Shown: in pieces, positions 24,483 to 32,647 of the stretch
How the letters are laid out: each line of letters opens with the position of its first letter
How positions within the stretch are numbered: the stretch's first letter is position 1
Assembly: GCA_030146705.1 (NCBI GenBank)
Contig: JASLBE010000068.1
Span: forward strand, 1-34,466
Origin: Tissierellales bacterium
GTDB taxonomy: Bacteria; Bacillota; Clostridia; Tissierellales; Tissierellaceae
DNA: 34,466 nt
Reading direction: 5' to 3'
Translations under genes and position numbers: made by a program
The notes under the pieces: generated by a model
Told to the model about the DNA's origin: nothing
Database searches by the model: none
Seen by the model: the letters and a program-made list of their open reading frames with translations, nothing else

Positions 24483-25007
24483 TTATTCATCTGATGAAAC
24501 TGTTATTTTTCCCGAAACATTGGCAACATCTTTTATGACCAAGGTAGGATCCTTATATCCATACTTCTCCATAACATCTTTTAAAACCTTAAGCTCATCC
24601 CTTGAAATAGTTATGTTTATCTTATATCTTTTATTCCCTCCATAACCAAATACCGTACTAGTTTCCACAGCATACCCAAGGTCCCTAAGCTCATCTGCTA
24701 TATCTATCATCTTATGAAAATGATTTAAAGATATATCAACCTGGATTATACCCAGGGCCATTTTCTCCTCAATCTTATTTCCCAAATAGGCACCTATGGT
24801 CTTACCAGTTGCAAATGCTATGGCAAAGATCATTCCATCTCCTGCTGATATTTTTTTCATAATTGTAGCAAATAAAACTGCATCTAAAAAAGTCGCAATA
24901 TAGGCTGCCCTAACTTGCTTTCTAGCTAAAAACATAGACCTAAGTGTATTTATTGAACTACTTATTATTGTAATTAAAGTAAATATTAAAATTCCTGAAA
25001 TTTCCAT
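24483..25007 (-). CDS. DUF5698 / UPF0316 family membrane protein
   Basis: A 174-residue protein of the UPF0316 type: three N-terminal membrane segments (about 4-22, 32-52, 56-78, containing NTLRSMFLARKQVRAAYIA and FAIAFATGKTIGAYLGNKIE), then a soluble C-terminal domain (about 90-165, DUF2179-like) with an alpha/beta pattern also found in YitT proteins. Function is unknown; the C-terminal domain may bind a small ligand. The ATG has a strong AGGAGGTGGTAGT context, the same spacer as at the TTG starts of whiA and of the gene at 17688. It appears to be a single-gene unit between two terminators. Confidence 0.85.
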   Translation of the reverse strand: MEISGILIFTLITIISSSINTLRSMFLARKQVRAAYIATFLDAVLFATIMKKISAGDGMIFAIAFATGKTIGAYLGNKIEEKMALGIIQVDISLNHFHKMIDIADELRDLGYAVETSTVFGYGGNKRYKINITISRDELKVLKDVMEKYGYKDPTLVIKDVANVSGKITVSSDE

Positions 25008-25087
25008 ACTACCACCTCCTAAAAAACTATACCCTATAAATATTTTAATATGCTTTTATAATTTACATATTATTCGCCTTCTTAACA

Positions 25088-25126
25088 AAAAAATCAACTG
25101 TCCCCTTTAGAGTCAGTTGATTTTTT
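25088..25126. terminator. Terminator of the DUF5713 gene
   Basis: AAAAAATCAACTG (25088-25100) and CAGTTGATTTTTT (25114-25126) form a 13-base stem with a 13-base loop and flanking A- and T-runs. It follows the stop at 25137 on the minus strand. Confidence 0.88.
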
Positions 25127-25136
25127 AACCTGTATT

Positions 25137-25472
25137 TTACCAGTTTCTAAGCCTAATTGCATCTTCTATATCTATTCTTATATCAAAATATGATAATATA
25201 TAAGAAATTGTATAGCCAATTGATTCCCTTGCTAAAGTTTCTATTTCACTATTATTATCATAAAATTCATCTTCTAAGTCATTTATCCCCATTGTTATCT
25301 TGTCTAGTTCTTCTTGAATTTTATCTAAAGATTTCTTACCATTTTCTAGGTATTCTATTAGTCCTTCTATTAACAACCTAATCTTGTCTACTAAAAAATC
25401 TGGAAAGTATGGATCTAAGTACATCTCTTCTAATAAAATAAAGTTTTCATCAAATAACTTTTCCTTTGCCAT
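25137..25472 (-). CDS. DUF5713 family protein
   Basis: A 111-residue, very acidic cytosolic helical protein. The family pattern is clear: LLEEMYLDPYFPDFLVDKI at the start, LEDEFYDNNSEIETLARESI in the middle and FDIRIDIEDAIRLRNW at the end. Function is unknown; members occur scattered in Firmicutes and some proteobacteria. The ATG at 25472 follows GAGGGGAG at 8 bases; an in-frame TTG six codons upstream overlaps that ribosome site and is rejected. It has its own promoter and terminator, so it is a single-gene unit. Confidence 0.82.
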   Translation of the reverse strand: MAKEKLFDENFILLEEMYLDPYFPDFLVDKIRLLIEGLIEYLENGKKSLDKIQEELDKITMGINDLEDEFYDNNSEIETLARESIGYTISYILSYFDIRIDIEDAIRLRNW

Positions 25473-25532
25473 TTTAAAAACTCCCCTCAATAAGAACTTA
25501 GTTATATTTAACTTGTAAATTTCCTTATACTG

Positions 25533-25561
25533 ATTATATACCCTTTTGTATTAATACTCAA
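25533..25561 (-). promoter_or_regulatory. Promoter of the DUF5713 gene
   Basis: On the minus strand TTGAGT (25561-25556), a 17-base spacer and TATAAT (25538-25533). The leader is about 55 bases. The -35 lies about 12 bases beyond the stop of the upstream methyltransferase gene, and no terminator is visible between them. Confidence 0.75.
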
Positions 25562-25572
25562 CAACTTTAACC

Positions 25573-26460
25573 TTATATCTTGCTTATTTTTACAACTTTA
25601 TAGCCATTTTCTAAATTCCTATAAGCTACTTCATAAAGATTTTCATCTAAATGTTCTTCAATAATTTCAATACTAGGGCTATAATAAAAACTTCCACCTT
25701 TTTTAAGGGAGTTTAAAATTTTCATATAGGACTCTCCGTACTCCCTATAAAGTCCATTTGCTTTTAGACTCTCCCTATAAAAATGGTTGCTAAAAGACAT
25801 ATGGGCTATAATACTTCCCCACCTATCTAGTCCATAGTCAAAATCTAGCCAAGATGCCCTTATAATATAGTCTTTATTTGTCCTATACCTATCTAGGCCA
25901 AATGCATCATATCCCCTACTCTTAAGTAGTCTAACAAGCTTATGGTCCTTGCCACAGCCCACATCTAAAATAGGTTCTTTTAAATTCTCCAGGTCTATTC
26001 CTAAAATCCTAAGTTGACTCTCTCCTTCATATTGAAAATTTGGAAGCTTTTTTTTCCTAGTTTCCATTAGGTTAAACTCTTCACTTTGTCTTAAGTAGGA
26101 TAAAATTTCTCCGTCCATAAGCTTAAGTTCCAGCAAACTTCCAGGTCCATCTCCAGCAACAAGAGCTTTTATTATCCTAAGGAGATACTTGTTATATAGT
26201 CCTTCCATTTTCTTATAAAAGCTTTGGCCTATATAAAAATATTGATTTAGCTCAATTAAATATTCTGCTAAATTTCCTATACTTAAGCTCCTTATATCAA
26301 AAAATATTTTTTTAATGCCACTTCCATCTAGGGCTCTAAAGTAGTCTATTAATTCTTCCTGGTCTTCTAAAATTAATTTCTTAAGCCCATAATGAATTTG
26401 GTTTTTTTGAAAAATCTCATTAAAAGTAAGACTATCCAAAATTTTTTCCCTTATTTGCAT
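25573..26460 (-). CDS. Class I SAM-dependent methyltransferase-like protein
   Basis: A 295-residue protein, last gene of the two-component operon. Residues about 1-140 are an all-helical region that I do not recognise. From about 162 a class I methyltransferase fold begins: motif I ILDVGCGKDHKLVRLL, an acidic residue at the end of strand 2 (GLDR), the IIAHMSFSNHF region in place of motif II, and LKKGGSFYYSPSIEII as motif III. The substrate is unknown. Its ATG overlaps the lipoprotein stop by one base (TAATG), which couples their translation and argues for a shared function. A cytosolic methyltransferase paired with a secreted lipoprotein is hard to explain; a lipid, envelope precursor or protein target is possible. 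Confidence 0.7.
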   Translation of the reverse strand: MQIREKILDSLTFNEIFQKNQIHYGLKKLILEDQEELIDYFRALDGSGIKKIFFDIRSLSIGNLAEYLIELNQYFYIGQSFYKKMEGLYNKYLLRIIKALVAGDGPGSLLELKLMDGEILSYLRQSEEFNLMETRKKKLPNFQYEGESQLRILGIDLENLKEPILDVGCGKDHKLVRLLKSRGYDAFGLDRYRTNKDYIIRASWLDFDYGLDRWGSIIAHMSFSNHFYRESLKANGLYREYGESYMKILNSLKKGGSFYYSPSIEIIEEHLDENLYEVAYRNLENGYKVVKISKI

Positions 26461-27833
26461 TATTTAAAATACTCCTTCCACATATCAGTATATATATTTG
26501 TAGCCCATTCAGCCATAATGATTTCCTCATTATCTCCAATCTTTTTCCTAAATATTTCCTGCTTATCTATCTGCCCATTATAGATAGGATAAACCTTTAT
26601 TTCATCTTTTGTCCTAGCAACCAGATAGTCTTTTTTAGGAGATATAAATCCATCTACTATGTCAGGGATTTCAGAATCTATCACATTCCATAGGATTGGC
26701 AGTTCATCATAATTTACTATGGTTTTCGGAGTAACTGCCCTAATATTAAAATCCTTATGGGTGTTCTTATCGCCATCCTTTAAATTTACCCTGGCAAAAA
26801 GTGTCCAATACCCATTTTTTCTCCTAAGTCCAAAGTTTTCACCCTTAAAACCATTTTTAATATCCTCATCAGGATTGTTCTCTATATCTAGCCTAACCCT
26901 ATCATAGGATTTTTCATCTAAAATTTCTTGTAATTTCCTATATCTTTGCTCCCCAAGATAGTCAATAGGGTAAAGTCTTAAGTTCCTGTAATCATTCCCC
27001 CCTATATTTTCAACTGACATATAATCATTACCTATATATAAGATGTTTTTTATATAAGAGTTTTCAATTTTTTCAATTTCATCATCATGGTCAAGATACT
27101 CTATATAAATATTATCACTTATTAGGTCTTTTGCTTCCACTTCCACCCTATAAAATCCATTTTTCCTAGGTAGGAGTAGTTGGTCCTTACTATAGCTTTC
27201 AACACTAGTTTCATCTTTGATAACTAGGTATTCTGTCCTATACTTATAAACTGGCCTTCCTTGCTTGAATTCTAAACTCTTAAGGCCTATTACAATTCCA
27301 ACATTTCCCCTGGCCAAACCTTTTCCATTGCTTTCCATAGGAGTATATAGGTAGCTTATATCCTCCTTGTTTATTCCATCACTTATTTTTTTATAGTAAA
27401 GAAACTTGTCCTGGATATTAAAAATAAGTCTAGTATCAGATAGCTTAATTACCTCCGTTAATAAGCTACCATCACTATAAATATTTATTATATTTATATC
27501 ACCATCCTCAATTCCTAAAAATTCAGGAGTAGTCCTGTGCTTATATAAAAGATAATCCGTAGCATCTACAAGCCTATTACTATAGCTAATATTTTCACTA
27601 TAAACATTGCCTACTAGGCCTAAATTTTCTTTAAATAGGACATAATCCCAAATTTCAGCCATTTTTTCCCTGGCTCCCTGGGCATTTTTAACATCTTCTA
27701 ATTCCCAAGCCCCATCCATAGTGTAGTATGTCTTCTTAGGTGCAACTATATTGTTTGACCCCTCTTCATAATAAAAGTTACAGCCTGTTAAGACTAGTCC
27801 TAGTGAGGCTATTAGTAATAAAATCCTTCTCAT
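26460..27833 (-). CDS. Lipoprotein of unknown function linked to a two-component system
   Basis: A 457-residue exported lipoprotein. The signal peptide MRRILLLIASLGLVLTGC ends in a clear lipobox with the lipidated C18. The mature part is mostly short beta-type segments rich in charged and aromatic residues; I see no known enzymatic motif. The ATG comes immediately after the histidine kinase stop, with TAGGAGAT inside the kinase gene as ribosome site, and the stop overlaps the methyltransferase start. This tight coupling suggests that it works with the sensor kinase, as YycH/YycI do for WalK or other lipoproteins do for envelope sensors. That role is inference from position; there is no sequence similarity to YycH that I can see. 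Confidence 0.75.
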   Translation of the reverse strand: MRRILLLIASLGLVLTGCNFYYEEGSNNIVAPKKTYYTMDGAWELEDVKNAQGAREKMAEIWDYVLFKENLGLVGNVYSENISYSNRLVDATDYLLYKHRTTPEFLGIEDGDINIINIYSDGSLLTEVIKLSDTRLIFNIQDKFLYYKKISDGINKEDISYLYTPMESNGKGLARGNVGIVIGLKSLEFKQGRPVYKYRTEYLVIKDETSVESYSKDQLLLPRKNGFYRVEVEAKDLISDNIYIEYLDHDDEIEKIENSYIKNILYIGNDYMSVENIGGNDYRNLRLYPIDYLGEQRYRKLQEILDEKSYDRVRLDIENNPDEDIKNGFKGENFGLRRKNGYWTLFARVNLKDGDKNTHKDFNIRAVTPKTIVNYDELPILWNVIDSEIPDIVDGFISPKKDYLVARTKDEIKVYPIYNGQIDKQEIFRKKIGDNEEIIMAEWATNIYTDMWKEYFK

Positions 27834-29252
27834 TTAAACATCTCCTAGGGGAAGTTTTATTGTAATCTCTGTTCCTATATTGATTTCCGACCTAATTTCC
27901 AGTAGTCCATTATGGAGTCTAACTATTTCATCTACTATGGATAGGCCTATACCTGTATGAGAATTACTTGTCCTTCCCTTGTAAAACTTCTCTGTAATAT
28001 GGGGTAGTTCTTCCTTGGCTATACCTATGCCAGAGTCTATAACCTTAATAACAGCAAACCCATCTTGCTTAAAGGCCTTAATAAAAACACTATCCTCCGA
28101 GTTACTGAACTTAAAGGCATTGTCTAGTAGGTTAATTAAAATTTGTTTCATCCTATCCTTGTCCCCAACTATAAAATCCAAATCACCTATGATTTCCAGT
28201 TTAAGGTCTAAGTCTTTAAGCCTAGCAATTGGTAAGAGTTGCTTATAGGTCCTTTCCAGAACCTCCTTTAAAGATATTTTCATCTTCCTAAGGGTAATAT
28301 CTCCTGAAACAAACCTAGAAAAATCCAATAATTCCTCTAGCATATCTGACAGCCTATCACTTTCATCTTCTATTATTTTTAGTCCCTCTGGTATTATACT
28401 ATCCCTGGAAAAATCCTCTCCCTGGAGGGTTATTGCCCAGCCCTTAATCGATGTTAGGGGAGTTTTTAATTCATGTGATATAGAGGATATAAAATCATTT
28501 TTTATCTCCTCTTTTTTTAAAATTTCCCTACTCATATAATTAAGAGTTTGAGAAAGCTTTCCAATTTCATCATCTAGTTCAACCTTTGATTTTATATCAA
28601 GTTGACCATCAGCCATTTTTTCTGCAACTTCTGTAACCTCCTTAAGAGGTCTAACTATACTATTGGCTAAAAAATAACTTACTATGCCGGAAATTATAAC
28701 AACTATTGCACCAACACTTATTAAGGCCAAGGATATGTTAATTACAAGTTCCTTTGTTTCTATCATTGATGATGTAAACCTTAATACTCCAACTAGCTTA
28801 TTGTCCTTTATAATAGGCTTAGAGATACTCATTACCTCACCTTCATAATAGGGCATATACCCAGTCCAAACCCCCTTACTACCTCCTAAGGCCCTTTCTA
28901 GATCACTTGCTAGTTCAGAATTTGAAAAATCTACTCCTATAGAGTCTAGAAGTAGATTCCCGTCCTTATTATAAAGTTGTATTTGGGCAGTTGTTTGGTT
29001 CCAAAACAAGTCTATATCATCCATAACAATTCCCTCTAAAGGATTTAAATCTAAGTAATTAATTAAGTAATCTACAGAAAAGTCCAATTGGTTACCCATT
29101 AGCTCCTCTATATTTTTATAATAGTAGTGCTTGATTCCACTAATTATAGATATAATTAAAAAAAATACAGTTATTACAATTATAAGCATAAAGTTTTTTA
29201 CCAACCTATTTTTTATACTATACTTCCTGTTAATTATTCCGTTTTTTTCCAT
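27834..29252 (-). CDS. Membrane sensor histidine kinase
   Basis: A 472-residue kinase of the PhoR/WalK-like class without a PAS domain. Two membrane helices (about 20-40 and 170-195) enclose a 130-residue extracellular sensor with a single-Cache-like look. A HAMP linker follows (196-250, SIVRPLKEVTEVAEKMADG). The HisKA motif FISSISHELKTPLTS carries the phospho-accepting H260. The ATPase has the N box LINLLDNAFKFSN, G1 VIDSGIGIA, the F box EKFYKG and G2 THTGIGLSIV-like SHTGIGLSIV. The gene overlaps the regulator gene by 19 bases. All catalytic parts are intact. The signal is unknown; neighbours suggest the cell wall or envelope. Confidence 0.92.
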   Translation of the reverse strand: MEKNGIINRKYSIKNRLVKNFMLIIVITVFFLIISIISGIKHYYYKNIEELMGNQLDFSVDYLINYLDLNPLEGIVMDDIDLFWNQTTAQIQLYNKDGNLLLDSIGVDFSNSELASDLERALGGSKGVWTGYMPYYEGEVMSISKPIIKDNKLVGVLRFTSSMIETKELVINISLALISVGAIVVIISGIVSYFLANSIVRPLKEVTEVAEKMADGQLDIKSKVELDDEIGKLSQTLNYMSREILKKEEIKNDFISSISHELKTPLTSIKGWAITLQGEDFSRDSIIPEGLKIIEDESDRLSDMLEELLDFSRFVSGDITLRKMKISLKEVLERTYKQLLPIARLKDLDLKLEIIGDLDFIVGDKDRMKQILINLLDNAFKFSNSEDSVFIKAFKQDGFAVIKVIDSGIGIAKEELPHITEKFYKGRTSNSHTGIGLSIVDEIVRLHNGLLEIRSEINIGTEITIKLPLGDV

Positions 29253-29926
29253 CTATAGCCTACACCCCAAACCGTTTCTATATATTTAGGCTTGCTTGGA
29301 TCTTCTTCTATTTTAGACCTAAGCCTCCTAATATTAACATCTACTATTTTCGTATCTCCAATAAAGTCATAGTCCCAAACTAGGTTTAAAAGTTCATCCC
29401 TAGAAAAAGCCTTGCCTGGACTCTGGATGAAAAGTTCTATTAACTTATATTCTGTTGGTGTCAAACCTACTTCCTCTCCATCTTTATAAAAAGTTTTAGA
29501 ATAATTTTTTATAGTAAAGGGTCCAAAACTAGTTTCTTCATTTAAGTTTAAATCCTTACTAGGCATCCTCCTAATTAAAGACTCTATCCTAAGTATTAAT
29601 TCCTTAGGGTTAAAGGGCTTAGTCATATAGTCATCTGCCCCATATTCCAAGCCCATAATCTTATCCATATCTTGGCTTTTAGCAGTTAGCATAATTATTC
29701 CTAGTTCTGGGAATTTATCCCTTAAATATTTACAAACCTCATAGCCACCTATTCCAGGTAGCATAAGGTCTAAAACTACTATATCAATATTTCCCTGACT
29801 GCCAATTTCTATAGCCTCTTCTCCAGTTTCAGCTTCAAATACATTAAATTTTTCTCTTTCAAGATTTATCTTTATAAACTTCCTAATCGCTCTTTCATCT
29901 TCAACTATTAAGATATTTTTACTCAT
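29234..29926 (-). CDS. OmpR/PhoB-family response regulator
   Basis: A 230-residue transcription regulator. The receiver domain (1-115) has the acidic pair E9-D10, the phospho-accepting D53 in VVLDLMLPG, T81 and K103 in DDYMTKPF. The DNA-binding winged helix (about 130-228) ends in the typical KYIETVWGVGYRW. It overlaps the 5' end of its kinase gene and begins 10 bases after the polysaccharide deacetylase gene, so the three are transcribed together. Autoregulation of the operon would be usual for this class but no direct-repeat operator stands out upstream. Confidence 0.93.
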   Translation of the reverse strand: MSKNILIVEDERAIRKFIKINLEREKFNVFEAETGEEAIEIGSQGNIDIVVLDLMLPGIGGYEVCKYLRDKFPELGIIMLTAKSQDMDKIMGLEYGADDYMTKPFNPKELILRIESLIRRMPSKDLNLNEETSFGPFTIKNYSKTFYKDGEEVGLTPTEYKLIELFIQSPGKAFSRDELLNLVWDYDFIGDTKIVDVNIRRLRSKIEEDPSKPKYIETVWGVGYRWKKTE

Positions 29927-29936
29927 ATTATCAACC

Positions 29937-30827
29937 CTACTCTAAAGTTCTAAATTCATAGCCCCTATCTTTTAAATATTTAATTGATGCTGGTAAAGAT
30001 TCAACTGTTGTAGCCTTTGCATTTGTGTCATGCATTAAGATTATAACCCTTCTTTGACCACCAACAGTGGTTTTTAACCTATTTAATAGGTGCCCTGCAG
30101 ATAGGCCATGTCCTTCAGCATCTCCATTTAAAGCATTCCAATTATAGTTTGTATATCCTTTAGCAGCTGCTACATTTACATAATGTTGCTTCTTAGGTCC
30201 AAAGGCACCTCCTGGAAGCCTTAGTAGGCCTGTTTTAAAGTCTGGTCCTAGCACTTTTTGCATAACCTCTTCTGTCTTATAAATATCGTTCATAAAATTA
30301 TTGGTACTTGAATACAAGTACTTGTAATTATGACTATAAGAATGGTGTCCAATAGCATGTCCTTCATCATATATCCTTTTAAAAATTTCTGGATAATAAC
30401 TTACATTTTGCCCTTGCACAAAGAAAGTTGCCTTAACACCTTCCCTTTTTAAAATATCTAAGATTGCAGGAGTTGATTTTGTTGAAGGTCCATCATCAAA
30501 GGTTAAATAGGCTATTTTAAGGTTTTTTTCCCTTTCCATTTCAGCCTTTATCCTTTCTTCTTTTAGTTCAGACCTAATTTTTGCAAGTTCCTCTTCCTCC
30601 CTAAGCCTTTCAATTTCTGCCTGCTTAATTTCTAATTCCATTATAATTGGACTCTTAATTAAAAGTATATCCTCATTTCCCCTTGCTTGAACTACAACTG
30701 AATTTGCATTAGAAACACTTAAAACCCTTTTAAAAATACCAAATCCTCCTAGAATCATTAAAATAATTGCAATTGTTATTATGCGGATCCTAAATTTCCT
30801 AATTTTTAACTTTTCTGTCCTAGTCAT
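29937..30827 (-). CDS. Membrane-anchored polysaccharide deacetylase (NodB/PgdA-like)
   Basis: A 296-residue surface enzyme of carbohydrate esterase family 4. The short basic N-terminus and helix at about 14-32 anchor it to the membrane, a charged coiled coil (64-102) forms a stalk, and the NodB domain begins near 105. The five motifs are present: TFDDGPS (D111, D112), HSYSH (H162, H166), RLPGG (R203), YNWN (W230) and LMHDT (H266). The likely reaction is removal of acetyl groups from peptidoglycan or another N-acetylated wall polymer. The ATG follows AGAGGTGG. It is the first gene of the operon that continues with the two-component system, lipoprotein and methyltransferase, which suggests that the system watches or adjusts the cell wall. 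Confidence 0.9.
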   Translation of the reverse strand: MTRTEKLKIRKFRIRIITIAIILMILGGFGIFKRVLSVSNANSVVVQARGNEDILLIKSPIIMELEIKQAEIERLREEEELAKIRSELKEERIKAEMEREKNLKIAYLTFDDGPSTKSTPAILDILKREGVKATFFVQGQNVSYYPEIFKRIYDEGHAIGHHSYSHNYKYLYSSTNNFMNDIYKTEEVMQKVLGPDFKTGLLRLPGGAFGPKKQHYVNVAAAKGYTNYNWNALNGDAEGHGLSAGHLLNRLKTTVGGQRRVIILMHDTNAKATTVESLPASIKYLKDRGYEFRTLE

Positions 30828-30890
30828 TTCGCCACCTCTTTTCTATTTCATAGTAACATACAAACAAATAAAAATAGTTACATCTTTTTT

Positions 30891-30925
30891 ACAATTTAAA
30901 AGGCTAGGCTAGCCTTTTAAATTGT
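30891..30925. terminator. 16-base perfect hairpin built into the end of the ABC exporter gene
   Basis: ACAATTTAAAAGGCTA (30891-30906) and its exact complement (30910-30925) flank a 3-base loop. On the minus strand the first arm is the last codons of the exporter (QFKRLA), and the second arm supplies CCTTTT as the U-rich part. An A-run rather than a T-run follows, so it is an atypical terminator; it could also protect the mRNA end. Confidence 0.6.
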
Positions 30926-32628
30926 GAATCATAAAGTCTTTTATATATCCCATCTTCTTTTAATAAATCTTCATGCCTTCCTTTTTCAACTACCCCATTT
31001 TTAGTAAGGACAAATATTTCATCAGCATTCTTTATAGTTGATAGCCTATGGGCAATTATCAAGGTAGTTCTATTCTTAGAAAGTTCCTCCAAGGCTGCTT
31101 GAATCTGGATTTCAGTTTCATTATCTAAGGCAGATGTAGCCTCATCTAATATTAGGATTGGAGGGTTTTTTAAAAACAACCTCGCTATACTTATCCTCTG
31201 CTTTTGTCCACCTGATAGCTTGGTTCCCTTTTCTCCTATATGAGTATCATACCCATTTGCCAGTGACATTATATAGTCATGAATACTAGCTTTTTTAGCA
31301 GCCTCAACAACCTCTTCATCACTTGCATCCATCTTCCCATATAAAATATTATCTTTTATAGTTCCTGTAAACAGAAATACATCCTGCTGGACAATACCAA
31401 TATTTTCCCTTAAGTTTTTAATCTCTAGGTCCTGGATGTTCCTATTATCAATTAAAATTTCTCCAGACTCAACCTCATAAAACCTAGGAATTAGATGACA
31501 TAAAGTTGATTTTCCTGCACCTGATGGTCCTACAAGAGCAACCGTCTCCCCTGGACTAATCTTTAAGTTCAAGTTTTCAAGAACTGCATCTTCCCCATCC
31601 TTATACTTAAAACTAACATTATTAAATTCTATTTTCCCCTTTACAGCTTCTAACTTTCCTGAGTTTGGTTTTTCTATAATGTCAGATTTTATATCCATAA
31701 CTTCTGTAAACCTCCTAAACCCAGCCATTCCTTGCTGGTATTGTTCAGCAAAGTCTACTAGTCGCTTTATAGGTTGCATAAAGAAGTTAACATATAAGGT
31801 GTAGGCAAATAAGTCCCCTACATCTATAATATCTGTATATACAAAGTAGCCACCTATACTAATTACCAAAAGGTTCAAGAAACTAGACATAATTCCTATT
31901 CCTGAAGCGAATTCCGCCATTATCTTATAAGACTTCCTCCTGGCCTCGCTAAAGTTAAAGTTTCCCTGCTTAAATTTTTCAATTTCAAAGTCTTCATTGG
32001 TAAATGACTTTGCAACCCTTATACCAGAAATACTGTTTTCTAGCTGGGCGTTCACATCACCCATTTCTTCCCTAACCTTTGTAAAGGCCTGGCTCATTTT
32101 CTTTCTCCTAGCAATTACAAACCAAACTATTAGGGGGATAAAACTATAAACTATTAGGGTTAACCTCCACTCTATCTTCAAAAGTAGGAAAAAAGAACCT
32201 ATTAGCATTATGGCAGATATAAATATATCCTCTGGCCCATGGTGGGCTAGCTCTGTAATATCTCTTAAGTCATTAACTATCCTAGACATTATTTGGCCTG
32301 TTTCATTTTCATCATAGTAACTAAAGGGAAGACTTTGAAGGTGGACAAATAAGTCCTCTCTCATATCTTGCTCTATCCTAACTCCAAGTAGGTGCCCCCA
32401 GTAGGCAACTATATAGGTACTTATATACCTAATTACAAATAAAACCACCATTGCTAGGGACCATCTTAAAAGTATATCCATCCTCCCATTTGGTATTATG
32501 TCATTAACCATTTTCCTAGTGAAAATTGGAAAAATTAAATCAAATGTAGATATTAGCAAGGCAAAAAACATATCTATATAAAATAATTTCTTATGTGGTT
32601 TGTAGTAGTCTATAAATCTTTTTATCAT
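30904..32628 (-). CDS. ABC exporter half-transporter (MsbA/LmrA type)
   Basis: A 574-residue fused membrane and ATPase protein that works as a dimer. The first 320 residues hold six membrane helices with the coupling segments of ABC type IV exporters (GQIMSRIVNDLRDI, EEMGDVNAQLENSISGIRV). The ATPase has Walker A GPSGAGKST (about 366), the Q loop IVQQDVFLF, signature LSGGQKQRISIAR, Walker B PILILDEATSALD and the H loop IIAHRLSTI, all intact. Substrates of relatives are lipids, peptides or drugs and cannot be inferred. The ATG has AAGGAGGG upstream. It starts 19 bases after the large membrane protein gene, with which it forms an operon, so the two may share an envelope substrate. Confidence 0.92.
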   Translation of the reverse strand: MIKRFIDYYKPHKKLFYIDMFFALLISTFDLIFPIFTRKMVNDIIPNGRMDILLRWSLAMVVLFVIRYISTYIVAYWGHLLGVRIEQDMREDLFVHLQSLPFSYYDENETGQIMSRIVNDLRDITELAHHGPEDIFISAIMLIGSFFLLLKIEWRLTLIVYSFIPLIVWFVIARRKKMSQAFTKVREEMGDVNAQLENSISGIRVAKSFTNEDFEIEKFKQGNFNFSEARRKSYKIMAEFASGIGIMSSFLNLLVISIGGYFVYTDIIDVGDLFAYTLYVNFFMQPIKRLVDFAEQYQQGMAGFRRFTEVMDIKSDIIEKPNSGKLEAVKGKIEFNNVSFKYKDGEDAVLENLNLKISPGETVALVGPSGAGKSTLCHLIPRFYEVESGEILIDNRNIQDLEIKNLRENIGIVQQDVFLFTGTIKDNILYGKMDASDEEVVEAAKKASIHDYIMSLANGYDTHIGEKGTKLSGGQKQRISIARLFLKNPPILILDEATSALDNETEIQIQAALEELSKNRTTLIIAHRLSTIKNADEIFVLTKNGVVEKGRHEDLLKEDGIYKRLYDSQFKRLA

Positions 32629-32647
32629 ATTTTCCCTCCTTATTTTT

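Noticed and set aside
30854..30882. GTAAC / GTTAC inverted repeat upstream of the deacetylase operon as a regulator site
   Set aside because: Only 5-base arms separated by about 19 AT-rich bases; expected by chance.
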